Notes: generated from the letters alone by a model not told the origin. Counted from the first letter of the stretch, positions 5,700 to 16,111 are shown. The stretch: 64,000 bases of DNA from an uncultured Collinsella sp. (GCA_934647195.1 CAKUFD010000007.1:66012-130011), one strand, 5' to 3'. Made by a program: numbers and translations.

Positions 5700-6118
5700 A
5701 ACGCGTCTTCGGTTTTGCGCACCTCGTTCTTTTCGCGTCGAGACGATGCGCAAGTCTGCGTCGATTTGTGCGCTTGCATGAATGATGCGCCTGCTAATAG
5801 GTAGTCCTTTCTTGAGGCACAATGCTTGTCGATGAGTCTTATCGGGTGTGCTCGCCTCGCCCCCGGAATCATTGCACGGTCTTGTTTTGCCCTCTGCTGC
5901 GGAGGGGCATTGACCAAACCAACAATTAGATAAAACAGTTATGTCCTGACGGCCGGATAAGATACGAAGCAAGGGATACGGGACAAGGAAGGCGTCGCTT
6001 TCTTCTAGGATTGGAATCGCCATGCCTGAAAAGCATCTTGTGGCCTTGATGGGAAAACGCGGTTGCCAATCTGGAAAAGAGCGTATCGCTTGCAGCATTC
6101 TGATAGGAGAGGATTGCA
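5700..6118 (+). other. About 420 bases without a recognisable gene
   Basis: Neither strand shows a frame with good start context and coherent composition, and no good copy of the 36-bp repeat is present. It is probably decayed cassette DNA plus the upstream region of the gene at 6119. Confidence 0.3.
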
Positions 6119-6475
6119 ATGTCTGCTGTCGCACCGCACACTGGCATAAGATACGAAAATGACCTACATGGCGAGTGGAGCGTCTACGTCATCGATTCAG
6201 TTGACTTGCTCAACGCCCAGCTTGCACCTCATAACATGGGATTCTTCTTCGATACGATTGATGTTCATCAACAGGTTATCGGCGGCAAGTACTGCTGGGA
6301 TATGTTCGGCTGGGTGGTGCCGAACGAGCGGATTGCCGAATTCGAGCCAATCTGGCTAGGCGGAGAGGACGAGAAGCTCGGAGGCTACGATTACGTCTGC
6401 GCAAGCTGGGAAGATCGCGATGGGCGGCCGTACGCGGCAATTGACGGTGAGCTTCCCGAAGAGGCTTATGCGTAA
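6119..6475 (+). CDS. Hypothetical island protein, 118 aa
   Basis: ATG 6119 follows AGGAGAGG (6107-6114). The 118-residue product is acidic and aromatic-rich, with no membrane segment. It begins MSAVAPHTGIRYENDLHGEW and includes GFFFDTIDVHQQVIGGKYCW and the tail DGELPEEAYA. I do not recognise the family. Size, acidity and context fit an immunity protein against an unknown toxin, but this is inference. Confidence 0.5.
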   Translation: MSAVAPHTGIRYENDLHGEWSVYVIDSVDLLNAQLAPHNMGFFFDTIDVHQQVIGGKYCWDMFGWVVPNERIAEFEPIWLGGEDEKLGGYDYVCASWEDRDGRPYAAIDGELPEEAYA

Positions 6476-6622
6476 GGTTCTCGTTTTGAATTGACGTTCT
6501 AACTGCTGGCTTTGCTGCCCGGCGAGGATACCGGATTAAGGATCGTGGGCTTATGGGTAAACGCAGGTTGATATCGGATGCGGATTATGTGGCTGCAGGC
6601 GGGCTACGGGCGTCCTTCCGAC

Positions 6623-6656
6623 ATTTTGAGCGGCGTCAATCATCCGTTAATTAAAC
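6623..6656 (+). repeat. 36-bp cassette repeat, copy 11 (diverged)
   Basis: TTTTGAGCGGCGTC at the left and GTTAATTAAAC at the right align with the consensus using a one-base gap. It lies 16 bases before the HicB-like gene. Confidence 0.55.
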
Positions 6657-6672
6657 ATGTTGATATGGAGCC

Positions 6673-7137
6673 ATGAATATGGTTTACGTTTGGGAATTTG
6701 AGTTCTTTGATGGCGACGGGGGCTATGTGGATGCCTTTCCCTGTCCGCCGATACAGGGCGCAACGTTTGGCGGCGATCTTGAGAATGCTGTTGCGAGCGC
6801 CGCTGACTGGCTTAAGGAGACAGTGCTGGACTCACTTATGGGCTACTGTGAGCTGCCACCGATGAGCTTCGGGCACAATCCTGAGAACGGCGGGAGGATC
6901 ATTGCGGTGGCGGTCGACTGCGGCCTCAAGGATATTCCAGCCATGACCTTATCGGATGCGGCAGAGGAGCTTGGAATATCTCTAGCTTGTGCGGGTCAGC
7001 TCATAGAGGCAGGGTTGCTGGAATCGTGGGTTGACGGCGCTGAGCGCATGGTATCAAAGACGTCTATTGAAGCGCGAAGGAGGGCAGCTTCGAAGGCTGG
7101 AGGGCGGAAGCCCCCTGTTTCTGTACGATGCGTTTGA
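6673..7137 (+). CDS. HicB-like antitoxin with C-terminal DNA-binding region
   Basis: ATG 6673 follows GGAG at 6667-6670. Residues 1-80 fit the HicB fold: FEFFDGDGGYVDAFPCPPI, then ATFGGDLENAVASAADWL, which matches the usual D-GGY-v-xFPdlpG and a-T-G-tleEAlxxA pattern. Residues 93-135 (MTLSDAAEELGISLACAGQL then LIEAGLLESW) look like a helix-turn-helix used for autoregulation. HicB neutralises the HicA mRNA interferase, which is normally a small gene just upstream. No HicA is present here, so the antitoxin is an orphan. Confidence 0.65.
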   Translation: MNMVYVWEFEFFDGDGGYVDAFPCPPIQGATFGGDLENAVASAADWLKETVLDSLMGYCELPPMSFGHNPENGGRIIAVAVDCGLKDIPAMTLSDAAEELGISLACAGQLIEAGLLESWVDGAERMVSKTSIEARRRAASKAGGRKPPVSVRCV

Positions 7138-7202
7138 GGTGGTGCCAATCCGGCATTCTTTGCAATATCGACCTTGATGTCGACGATTTTGGCGAAGTCG
7201 GT

Positions 7203-7241
7203 GTTTGTTAAAGCGGAGAAGTCCCGTCTGCTCCAAAAAAC
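7203..7241 (-). repeat. Inverted, diverged copy of the 36-bp repeat at the array's right end
   Basis: The plus strand reads GTTTGTTAAAGCGG and then GTCTGCTCCAAAAAAC, matching the reverse complement of the consensus (GTTTGATTACCAG ... CACTGCTCCAAAAC) at both ends. It is the only clear copy in reverse orientation and overlaps the start of the long hairpin at 7233-7371. Confidence 0.5.
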
Positions 7242-7371
7242 ACGGTTATAGGTAGGTCTAGATCAAACTGCTGAGTAGATGCTTGTTTCCGGGCGCGTTT
7301 CCTCAGGAAACGTGCCCTCGCGAACGGATCTACTCGCGTTTTTCGCTGCACCCTACCCATAACCGTTTTTT
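7233..7371. repeat. 139-bp nested palindrome (long imperfect hairpin)
   Basis: Three nested inverted repeats lie on one axis: AAAAAACACGGTTATAGG pairs with CCATAACCGTTTTTTG, GAGTAGAT pairs with ATCTACTC, and GGGCGCGTTTCC pairs with GGAAACGTGCCC across a TCA loop at 7303-7305. It may be a boundary structure, a structured RNA or a decayed mobile palindrome. Confidence 0.7.
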
Positions 7372-7793
7372 GTCACCGGAACGACGTTGGGAGGCGTGAC
7401 AAGTTCCGGCCTAACCCCACGCCCAGCGCCACTTCTAGATATAGAACCCAAGAATCACGCAAGTGGGTTGCTGAGGGTTGCTCGCGGGTGGCATACATGA
7501 AGACATCGCCGTCGCCACCCATGCGGTTCATGTAAAGTGTGCCTTTTCCCTCAGACGTGTCGGGTCTTACTGTGCGCCCCACCAGCTGGAGTCCTTGTCC
7601 TTCCATTGACGGACCATCTTGTCGTTGACGGAATACGGGCTGATCTTGAGCTTCCTGAGCAGCCGATGCCCCTTGCTTTCGATGCTTTTACAGTGCTTTC
7701 CACTATTTCAGCGCTGGAAATAAAATAGAAAGGTTACCGGCCCTATGATGCAGATAGCAAAACCTGCAAGGACATCGAGTAGGAGGAGTCAAA
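7372..7793. other. About 420 bases of decayed sequence before the SDR gene
   Basis: The only coherent frame is on the minus strand at 7567-7709: it has no start codon and reads ESKGHRLLRKLKISPYSV and then NDKMVRQWKDKDSSWW, ending in TAA. It looks like a gene fragment of unknown family. An AGGAGGAG ribosome site at 7781-7788 belongs to the SDR gene at 7794. Confidence 0.3.
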
Positions 7794-8507
7794 ATGAAAA
7801 CGAGCATCGAAGGACGTTGAGCTTTGATTACCGGGGCGGGCTCGGGTATTGGCAGAGCCGTTGCCCAGCGGTTGAGCGAGCTGGGCTGCAACGTTGTCCT
7901 GGTGGGCAGGACCGGCGCCACGCTCAGTGAGACGGCCGCTCTTTGTTCGGGCTCTACCAAGACCGTCACCTGTGATCTTACAGACGAGAACAGCATTTTG
8001 GCACTTGTGGGGTATATTCGCGCAACCGGCGGGCTCGATATTCTGGTGAATAACGCCGGTGTTGTGCAGTCGGGGCCGCTGGAGGGTGTGTCGACCGAAG
8101 AGTTCGACGCCGTAATGGCAACGAATGTGCGCGCCCCGTTCATCCTCATGCGCGAGACGTTGCCGCTCCTTAAGGCATCGCCGGCGCCCGAGGTCATCAA
8201 CGTCTGCTCCGTCGTTGCCCATGAGGGTTATCCCAACCAGAGCGCCTATGTTGCCAGTAAGCACGCCCTGTGCGGTCTTTCCAAATCATTTGCCAAAGAG
8301 GTCTTTGAGGATGGCGTTCGCGTTCACCTTATCTCTCCGGGCGGCGTTTTGACCGACATGGTCGCCAAGGTGCGTCCCGAGATCGTGGGGACGCCCATGA
8401 TTATGCCCGAGGACGTTGCGGATGCGGCGGAGTACCTGCTCACGCATCGTAGCGACGCCGTTTGCGACGAGATTCGCCTCCATCGTGTGACAAAGGCACC
8501 GTTCTAG
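7794..8507 (+). pseudogene. Short-chain dehydrogenase with an in-frame TGA at codon 9
   Basis: ATG 7794 has a good ribosome site (TAGGAGGAG), but codon 9 (7818-7820) is TGA; the frame then continues ALITGAGSGIGRAVAQRL to a stop at 8507. The product would be a 237-residue SDR-family oxidoreductase: NAD(P)-binding TGxxxGIG at residues 13-20, NNAG near residue 87, and the catalytic pattern S ... YVASK (Tyr and Lys about residues 155 and 159). A TGG-to-TGA change in a GRWALITG context explains the stop. The TTG at 7824 could serve as a restart but would remove the first beta strand. Substrate cannot be told. Probably inactive. Confidence 0.7.
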
Positions 8508-8625
8508 GAGCTCGGGCTGCTGCGAGCGATGCTTGTCTGATAGCGCGCGTGCTTGACGGCAGCGCGCCCAGCGCATTTTTTTGTCCGAACGAGAGCTTAC
8601 GATGTGTCCACGAGGAGGTGCCGCC

Positions 8626-8724
8626 ATGTCCATATTTGTTACGGGTGATATTCATCCTTATGGTGATGGGAAGCGCGATAGTAGGCACCGCCTCACCTGT
8701 ACGGACATTGTCGCTTTGGAGTAA
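8626..8724 (+). pseudogene. N-terminal fragment of a metallophosphoesterase
   Basis: ATG 8626 follows AGGAGG (8613-8618). The 32-residue product begins MSIFVTGDIH, which matches the first strand and GDxH metal motif of calcineurin-like phosphoesterases. The rest of the enzyme (GDN, GNH and later His motifs) is absent. The frame ends in TAA inside a diverged copy of the 36-bp repeat (8713-8748), so the gene seems to have been cut at that repeat. Confidence 0.55.
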
Positions 8725-8748
8725 CGCTGGTCTGATTGTCGGCTAGAG
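8713..8748 (+). repeat. Possible 36-bp cassette repeat, copy 13 (strongly diverged)
   Basis: GCTTTGGAGTAACGCTGGTCTGATTG matches the first two thirds of the consensus with mismatches; the right end is diverged. By eye about 20 of 36 positions agree. Its place at the broken end of the phosphoesterase fragment supports the call. Confidence 0.4.
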
Positions 8749-8784
8749 GTCGGAAGAAGGCTGCCGAGGGCAAGGAGGATCATC

Positions 8785-9570
8785 ATGGCAGGCGTTCGAG
8801 ACTGCATATACGGTCAGGCTGTTGGCGATGCACTGGGGGTTCCGTTTGAATTTCGCGAGCGCGATACGTTTGAGTGCACCGGGATGGTCGGCTTTGGCAC
8901 GCATGGGCAGCCGGCGGGCACTTGGAGCGACGATACGTCCATGGCGCTCGCGATATGCGACAGCTATCGCGAGGCGGGGCACATCGACACCGAGGACATA
9001 CGTGGTCGGTTCCTGGCATGGTATCGCGATGGCGCTTACACATGCGACGGGCTTTTTGACATAGGAGGAGCGACGGCGCGTGCGCTCATCGCAGGTCACG
9101 GTCTGTCTGGCGAGCGCGATAACGGCAACGGTTCGCTTATGCGCACGATTCCTTTGGCATTTTTTGACGCGACGGATGATGAGATTCGCGCCGTCTCTGC
9201 CATCACTCATGCGCATCCGACTTCAACCGAGGCGTGCGTGCGAATAGTGCACGTTGCCAAGGCGCTCGTCGATGGCATGCCGGTTGGCGATGCCGTGGCC
9301 ATGGGCGGGGTTGATGCCCGGAAGCCTTGCAACTCGATTAACTCTGGCGGATACGTTCTCCATACGTATGAGGCGGCGCTTTGGTGCCTCGCCAATACGT
9401 CGAGCTATGCCGAGTGCGTGCTGGCGGCCGTTAACCTTGGTGACGATACCGACACAACGGCTGCGGTCGCCGGCGCTCTTGCTGGCATTGTCTACGGTTT
9501 CGATGGCATTCCTGGCGGCTGGGTGGATGCGCTCAGAGGCAAGGATGGTATCGAGGCATGCTTGCCGTAA
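8785..9570 (+). CDS. ADP-ribosylglycohydrolase family protein
   Basis: The 261-residue product shows the DraG-type pattern: GQAVGDALGVPFEF at residues 9-22, GTWSDDTSMALA near residues 52-63 (SDDT metal ligands), NGNGSLMR near residue 113, and GDDTDTTAAVAGALAG near residues 214-229. DraG-family enzymes remove ADP-ribose from proteins or small molecules using two Mg ions. It is cytoplasmic, with no signal peptide. AAGGAGGATC precedes ATG 8785. It is the first apparently intact gene after the cassette array, and no ADP-ribosyltransferase is nearby. The target is unknown. Confidence 0.85.
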   Translation: MAGVRDCIYGQAVGDALGVPFEFRERDTFECTGMVGFGTHGQPAGTWSDDTSMALAICDSYREAGHIDTEDIRGRFLAWYRDGAYTCDGLFDIGGATARALIAGHGLSGERDNGNGSLMRTIPLAFFDATDDEIRAVSAITHAHPTSTEACVRIVHVAKALVDGMPVGDAVAMGGVDARKPCNSINSGGYVLHTYEAALWCLANTSSYAECVLAAVNLGDDTDTTAAVAGALAGIVYGFDGIPGGWVDALRGKDGIEACLP

Positions 9571-9595
9571 GGGGACGGCATAGGGTGCCTTTCGT

Positions 9596-10201
9596 CTAGC
9601 GCATCAGCTCGAAGGTCAATCCGTCGTAGGTGCCGCCGCGTACCTGGCGGATTCCCTCTTTCCGTCTGCACTCTGCGAAGCCGAGCTTTTGCGCCAATGC
9701 GATCATGTGCTCGTTGCCCGACCAGGTTTGGGTGAAGATGCGCTGGCTGCCATGGGCTTTGAGATAGTCTATGAGGCCCGTGAGCGCTGCGGTTGCAATG
9801 CCTCGCCGGCGGTGTTGGGGATCAAACACGCAGATGCCAATTGCCCTGCCGAGGGACTTCGCATCGCACCCGTCCAAGATATTGCAGTCGCTGTCAATCA
9901 GATAGCTCGCGCAGGAGCCCACGTGTTCGCCCCGGTAGTCGATCTCAAAACGGCTGCGAATGCTCGAATCGGAATACTCGGATGCTTCGGAAGCCCAGCG
10001 TTCGAGTTTCTCGACATATTCTTTGAGCTCGCGCTCGCATTGCTCGGGGGTGCGATTCTCGTAAAGCCAGGGGGCATCCCAAAGCTGCCATTCGGTCTCG
10101 ACGGTTTCCCATCGGATGTAGTCGGCGATGTCTTCTTGACGAATATCGCGCAACGTCACATCGTCATTTACTTGTATTTCCAAGGCGATTCGCCCCCGCA
10201 T
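9596..10201 (-). CDS. GNAT-family N-acetyltransferase
   Basis: The 201-residue product resembles RimJ/RimL-type acetyltransferases. It begins with VTLRDIRQEDIADYIRWETV and carries the acetyl-CoA binding motif as QHRRRGIATAALTGLIDYL near residues 132-150, followed by the late strand with NEHMIALAQKLGFAE. Such enzymes transfer acetyl from acetyl-CoA to an amine, either a protein N-terminus or an antibiotic or metabolite; the substrate cannot be told. It is transcribed away from the ABC exporter at 10405. ATG 10201 is taken as start, though TTG 10183 with GGGGGC upstream is possible. Confidence 0.8.
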   Translation of the reverse strand: MRGRIALEIQVNDDVTLRDIRQEDIADYIRWETVETEWQLWDAPWLYENRTPEQCERELKEYVEKLERWASEASEYSDSSIRSRFEIDYRGEHVGSCASYLIDSDCNILDGCDAKSLGRAIGICVFDPQHRRRGIATAALTGLIDYLKAHGSQRIFTQTWSGNEHMIALAQKLGFAECRRKEGIRQVRGGTYDGLTFELMR

Positions 10202-10404
10202 CTAGATTACGCTGCCTCGAATTGTGCCACAGGGATGTTTCTGGACGATAACGGTGGGCCTCGGCGGGCGAATTTCGACGGGCGGTGCGTGATGTCGCGG
10301 GGCGGGTCGTTGGGCGCTGCCGAATCGCCTGTGCTGTGCCGTCGTCCGCTCTGCCTTTAAATGTGCAACAATAACCATCGCCCATTATCCGCGAAAGGAA
10401 GACC

Positions 10405-12207
<1,803 letters not shown>

Positions 12208-12265
12208 CGGGCCCACGCCGGTTGGTTGCCTGCGGATGGCGTTCCGGGCTGCTTTTCTTGTTAAC

Positions 12266-12451
12266 GAGTGGCGGTAAATCGTGCATTTTGGAATGAGTGG
12301 CGGTAAAACGTGCGGAATCGGGCCGTATTTAGCCCAGCGGCGTTTCAAAAACCGCCACTTGTCGGAAGATGTTGGAAAAGCCGCCACTCATTTGAAGGCG
12401 GCGAGGGTCCGAGTGGGGCCGTGTCCGTGAATGCATCAAAAACCGCCACCC
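12266..12451. repeat. Intergenic cluster of GAGTGGCGGT motifs, two direct and three inverted
   Basis: GAGTGGCGGTAAATCGTGC occurs at 12266-12284 and, with one change, at 12295-12313. The inverted core ACCGCCACT or CCGCCACTC follows near 12350-12360 and 12380-12390, with a third near 12440-12447. A related cluster is at 57614-57744. The arrangement could fold as a long hairpin or bind a protein. Confidence 0.7.
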
Positions 12452-12558
12452 ATCCAGGAACAGCATCGTTTTCGATGGTCGGTATGTCCGCGAGCGCGCC
12501 AAGCCTGCTGCCCATCCCCGGGTGGCGCCGGTTAAGGACGACGTCGACACCGACGTCA

Positions 12559-12601
12559 ACAAAAGGGGGCGCCGCCGGCAGATACGCTGCGGCGGCGCCT
12601 T
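12559..12601 (-). terminator. Terminator of the zinc-ribbon gene
   Basis: On the minus strand GGCGCCGCCGCAGC pairs with CTGCCGGCGGCGCC and is followed by CCCTTTTG. It lies 28 bases beyond the stop of the gene 12629-13966. Confidence 0.7.
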
Positions 12602-12628
12602 GGCTGAGCGTTCTGCCGGGTCACTCGG

Positions 12629-13966
12629 CTACTTTCCAAAAATCGCTCCGAGCAGGCCCCTGCGTTTGGTCTTTTCCTCTCGATAAGCACCCTGGTTTGC
12701 TGCGGCGGCTTGCTGTCCAGCACCCTCGCCGCCTCGGCGGACGATCTGGTACAAGAACGGCGACTTTACGTACTTGACCTCGATGGGCGTTGCGTGCACG
12801 GTGCTTTCGCTCGAAAGGCGCAGGCTCGGATTGAGGGGCGCCACGATATGTGTCTCGCGCTTTTCGCTGAACACCACCGCTGCCGCGCGACCGGTCTGTC
12901 CGTTGACGGCGATGCGTACCTGCTCCCCGTCTCGAGTGTCCTCCGCCGGACGATCGACGAAATACACGGGCACCATGATCAGGCCGTCTTTGTGCTTGCG
13001 CGCCTTGCGCGCCCACTTGCGAATGCTCTTCTTGTTGAATCCCAGCGCAGATTCGGCGTCGTTGCCCGCGATATCGAGCGCTAGCTTGTCGATGACGACG
13101 TTGTCTTTGGTCGAAGCATCGACGGCGATCACGCGGAAGTCGCCCTCCTGCATGGCGGGGTCAAACGGGGCGACCTTTGAGAAATCCAAAGGTTCGAGAA
13201 TGCCCATGAGGCGAATGTCCAGGTAATTGGCGCGGGGGTACGCCCAATCGAGCACCTCGTAATACACCAGCGCTTCTTTGTTCAAACCTTTGCCCGGGAA
13301 GGACGCCATCATGCGCAGGTCTGCGAGCGCCATGGGGAAGTAGAAGAGCATCATGTCGTTTTGAATGGCGTCTTCCACATTATGACCTGCGAAGGCATCG
13401 GGGTATTGATGCACGAGATGCAAAGCGTTGGCGCGTGCCTGTTGCTCGGTAATCGTGCACGGGACTCCCTGTTCGGGCACGTATTCCGCGCCAACGCCCA
13501 TGGTCAGGCGCTTGCTGAATGTGCCGGGTTTAAGCAGGTCGGCGACGCCGATTTTGTTTCCGCATGATGGGCACTCGAACACGCGCTGCGTCGATGAACC
13601 CTCAAAAGCCGCACCGCAAAACGGACAGGGAATGGTTACGTGCTCTGCCTCTTGGTACTCGGAAGCGGTGGCGCGATCCTCCCATAGGAGGTGCTCGAGC
13701 ACCGACTGGTTGCGCCAATGGGGATTGAAGAAATACCAATCGGGGTCTTCGGGTGTCTCGAGCTGCGAGACATGGGTGAGCTTGAGCAGGCCGTCGACAA
13801 CTTGCAGCGTTTGATGTCGAATGCCCAAGGCGCTCTTGGGTTCTCCCGCGCCTGGAGCCCATGGTATGGTCGTTCCGCAGTAGGCGCACTCAAAAGAGCG
13901 ATTGGCCTGGTGCGAATACATGGGACCGCCGCAGTTTTGGCACTTGATGGCAAAGAACTCGTCCAT
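12629..13966 (-). CDS. Zinc-ribbon protein of unknown function, 445 aa
   Basis: The product has two zinc ribbons: residues 8-32 (CQNCGG ... CAYCG) and about residues 114-136 (CPFCGAAF ... CPSCGN). The remainder is soluble with alternating strand-helix character, and the C-terminus is basic (EEKTKRRGLLGAIFGK). There is no signal peptide. Similar TFIIB-zinc-finger proteins of this length are found in actinobacteria and clostridia without known function. AAGGAGG precedes ATG 13966 on the minus strand. It is monocistronic, with its own terminator. Confidence 0.75.
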   Translation of the reverse strand: MDEFFAIKCQNCGGPMYSHQANRSFECAYCGTTIPWAPGAGEPKSALGIRHQTLQVVDGLLKLTHVSQLETPEDPDWYFFNPHWRNQSVLEHLLWEDRATASEYQEAEHVTIPCPFCGAAFEGSSTQRVFECPSCGNKIGVADLLKPGTFSKRLTMGVGAEYVPEQGVPCTITEQQARANALHLVHQYPDAFAGHNVEDAIQNDMMLFYFPMALADLRMMASFPGKGLNKEALVYYEVLDWAYPRANYLDIRLMGILEPLDFSKVAPFDPAMQEGDFRVIAVDASTKDNVVIDKLALDIAGNDAESALGFNKKSIRKWARKARKHKDGLIMVPVYFVDRPAEDTRDGEQVRIAVNGQTGRAAAVVFSEKRETHIVAPLNPSLRLSSESTVHATPIEVKYVKSPFLYQIVRRGGEGAGQQAAAANQGAYREEKTKRRGLLGAIFGK

Positions 13967-14102
13967 GAGGTGAGCCTCCTTAACGCGTGGGCTGTTACCA
14001 CCAAGTATGGAGAGGCTCGTTCGACGCGCCTAGGCCCCTAGGTCCCGTTTTGAGGCAGCAATGGCACCTTGCGGCGCACGACCGCCCGCACCCACAATCG
14101 CC

Positions 14103-15320
14103 TTACTGATACCTCAAGCACTCCACCGGATCGAGCTTTGCCGCACGGCGGGCGGGGTAGAAGCCAAAGACCACGCCAATGCCCACGGATACCGCAAAGG
14201 CGAGCAGTACCGTTGTGATGGAAAAACTTGGGGCGATTCCTCCGCTTGCACCAAGCTCATTTAAGATGCCAGAGTTTGCGGCAAAAAGCGTCAGCGCCCA
14301 GGCAAACAGGTACCCAATGATCACGCCCAGGATGCCGCCCGTGATGCACAGCGCCGAGGATTCGGCCAGAAACTGCGCTGTGATATCGTGTCTGCTCGCG
14401 CCGAGCGCGCGGCGAATGCCGATCTCGCGGATGCGTTCGGTGACGTTTGTGAGCATCATGTTCATGATGCCGATGCCGCCCACCAAAAGCGAGATGCCCG
14501 CCACAGCGCCCATGATGAGCGAGAATGATCCCATAAAGGAATTCATGGCGTCGATGGCGCTTTTCATGGAGCTAACCATGACGTCGCCGTTCTCGTCATC
14601 GCCGCTTATGCCCTTGAACTCGCGAATCTTGGCGTCGATGGTGCCGCAGAGCTCGTCGATATCGGCACCTTCTCGTGCGAGGGCGGTCACGCTGGGGAAT
14701 ACGCTATACGACTCGGTGAAAAGGCCAGCTATCGTTGTCCTCGGCATGATGAGCGAGAGCGACCCCAAGGATTCTGCGCCGTTATCGACTACGCCGATGA
14801 TGCGCACATCACCGCTCGAAACCTTGATCGTCTTGCCAAGGGCGTCTTCCACGTTTTGACCAAAGAGCTGCTCGGCGCCATTACGGCTGATCATCGCCAC
14901 GCGTGCACCGGCTTTGACCTCGGCTTCGGTGTAGGAACGTCCGCAAATGGGCGCGTCGTGCCCCTTTATCTTGAGCACGGGGATGTCCATGCCCTCTGCC
15001 GAGATGCTGTATGCGGTGTCGCCCTTTTGATATTCGGTGTAGGCGTTGTCGATGATGCCTATCAGCTCAATCTGAGGGACCGTCTTGCGCAGTTTTTCGA
15101 CATCCGAATCGGTGAGTTCTTCAGAGGAGTAAATCTGGACCATACGTGCCGCGTTGAGGCCCAAGCTGTTGATAAGCCCGTTTTGGATGCCGCCGATGAG
15201 CGACGTCATGGCAATGACCGAAGCGATGCCGATGACGATGCCCAAGATGGTGAGCAGGCTTCGGCCCTTGTTGGATTCAAGCGAGTGCAGTGCCTCGCGC
15301 ATCAAATCGCGGGTGCTCAT
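14103..15320 (-). CDS. MacB-type ABC transporter permease
   Basis: The 405-residue product has the FtsX/MacB layout: one N-terminal helix (about residues 20-42, LLTILGIVIGIASVIAM), a large extracytoplasmic MacB-PCD domain (about 45-265), then three helices near 275-300, 325-350 and 370-395. It pairs with the ATPase encoded just upstream, whose stop overlaps this start by 4 bases (ATGA). MacB-type systems use ATP to drive a mechanical cycle that exports peptides or antibiotics with a MacA-like adaptor; in a Gram-positive cell the adaptor spans the wall side. Confidence 0.9.
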   Translation of the reverse strand: MSTRDLMREALHSLESNKGRSLLTILGIVIGIASVIAMTSLIGGIQNGLINSLGLNAARMVQIYSSEELTDSDVEKLRKTVPQIELIGIIDNAYTEYQKGDTAYSISAEGMDIPVLKIKGHDAPICGRSYTEAEVKAGARVAMISRNGAEQLFGQNVEDALGKTIKVSSGDVRIIGVVDNGAESLGSLSLIMPRTTIAGLFTESYSVFPSVTALAREGADIDELCGTIDAKIREFKGISGDDENGDVMVSSMKSAIDAMNSFMGSFSLIMGAVAGISLLVGGIGIMNMMLTNVTERIREIGIRRALGASRHDITAQFLAESSALCITGGILGVIIGYLFAWALTLFAANSGILNELGASGGIAPSFSITTVLLAFAVSVGIGVVFGFYPARRAAKLDPVECLRYQ

Positions 15321-16111
15321 AGCGTCGCCCCCTCTCGTGGCTGCAGGGTGGGAAGTGCGGCGATATCCGCTCGGAATCCGGTGGTACCGGTAGCATTGGC
15401 CGCGCCTCGAGCATGCGCTCCGCCCGGTATGTAGGCGCCCTCGTGCAGGCGTCCGTCGCGGATAGTCACGGCGCGGTCTGCCTCGGCGGCAATGCCGGGG
15501 TCGTGCGTGATGAGCACGATGGTCTTGCCGCGCTCTTGGAGCTTGTGGAACGTTTCCATGACAAGGGCTCCGGTGGTCGAGTCGAGGTTGCCCGTGGGCT
15601 CGTCGGCCAAGATGATGGGTGGATCGTTGACGAGCGCTCGCGCGATGGCGACGCGCTGCATCTGGCCGCCCGAGAGCTCGGATATGCGATGGTCCCAGTG
15701 GTCGACGGGAAGCGTCACCGCCTGCAGTGCGTGGACGGCGCGCATCTCGCGCTGGGAGCGCGGCACGTTGGTATACGAGAGGGGGAGCATCACGTTTTCG
15801 ATGACCGAAAGGCGCGGCAGCAAGTTGAAGCTCTGGAAGACAAAGCCGATGCTTAAGGCACGTACCTCGGTGAGCTCGTTGTCATCAAGCTCGGCCACAT
15901 TAAGTCCTTGCAGGTAGTAGTCGCCTGCCGTCGGCTTGTCCAGACAGCCCAAGATGTTCATGAGGGTCGACTTGCCCGAGCCTGAGGGACCGGTGATTGC
16001 CACGAACTCACCCGGATTTACTGCCAAGCTCACATTATGAAGGATGTGCGCGCAGCCTGCCTCGCTTTCGAAGATGCGATGCACGTTGCGGATATCGATG
16101 ACGGGGCGCAT
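15317..16111 (-). CDS. MacB-type ABC transporter ATPase
   Basis: The 264-residue ATPase has Walker [10 protein letters not shown] near residue 40, signature [15 protein letters not shown] near 143, Walker B IILADEPTGNLDS near 165, and the H-loop TH near 201. This is the LolD/MacB subfamily. A C-terminal tail of about 40 residues (rich in Gly and Ala) is extra. Its start overlaps the stop of the adaptor gene by one base, and its end overlaps the permease start by four, so all three genes are translationally coupled. Confidence 0.92.
   Translation of the reverse strand: MRPVIDIRNVHRIFESEAGCAHILHNVSLAVNPGEFVAITGPSGSGKSTLMNILGCLDKPTAGDYYLQGLNVAELDDNELTEVRALSIGFVFQSFNLLPRLSVIENVMLPLSYTNVPRSQREMRAVHALQAVTLPVDHWDHRISELSGGQMQRVAIARALVNDPPIILADEPTGNLDSTTGALVMETFHKLQERGKTIVLITHDPGIAAEADRAVTIRDGRLHEGAYIPGGAHARGAANATGTTGFRADIAALPTLQPREGATL

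Noticed and set aside
119..7241. A classical integron with attC sites
   Set aside because: The repeats lack the long imperfect dyad with R/L boxes of attC sites, and no integrase gene is in the window.
7818..7820. Selenocysteine codon in the short-chain dehydrogenase
   Set aside because: The codon stands in the first beta strand, where a Trp or hydrophobic residue is expected, far from the catalytic site. No SECIS-like hairpin was seen just after it.
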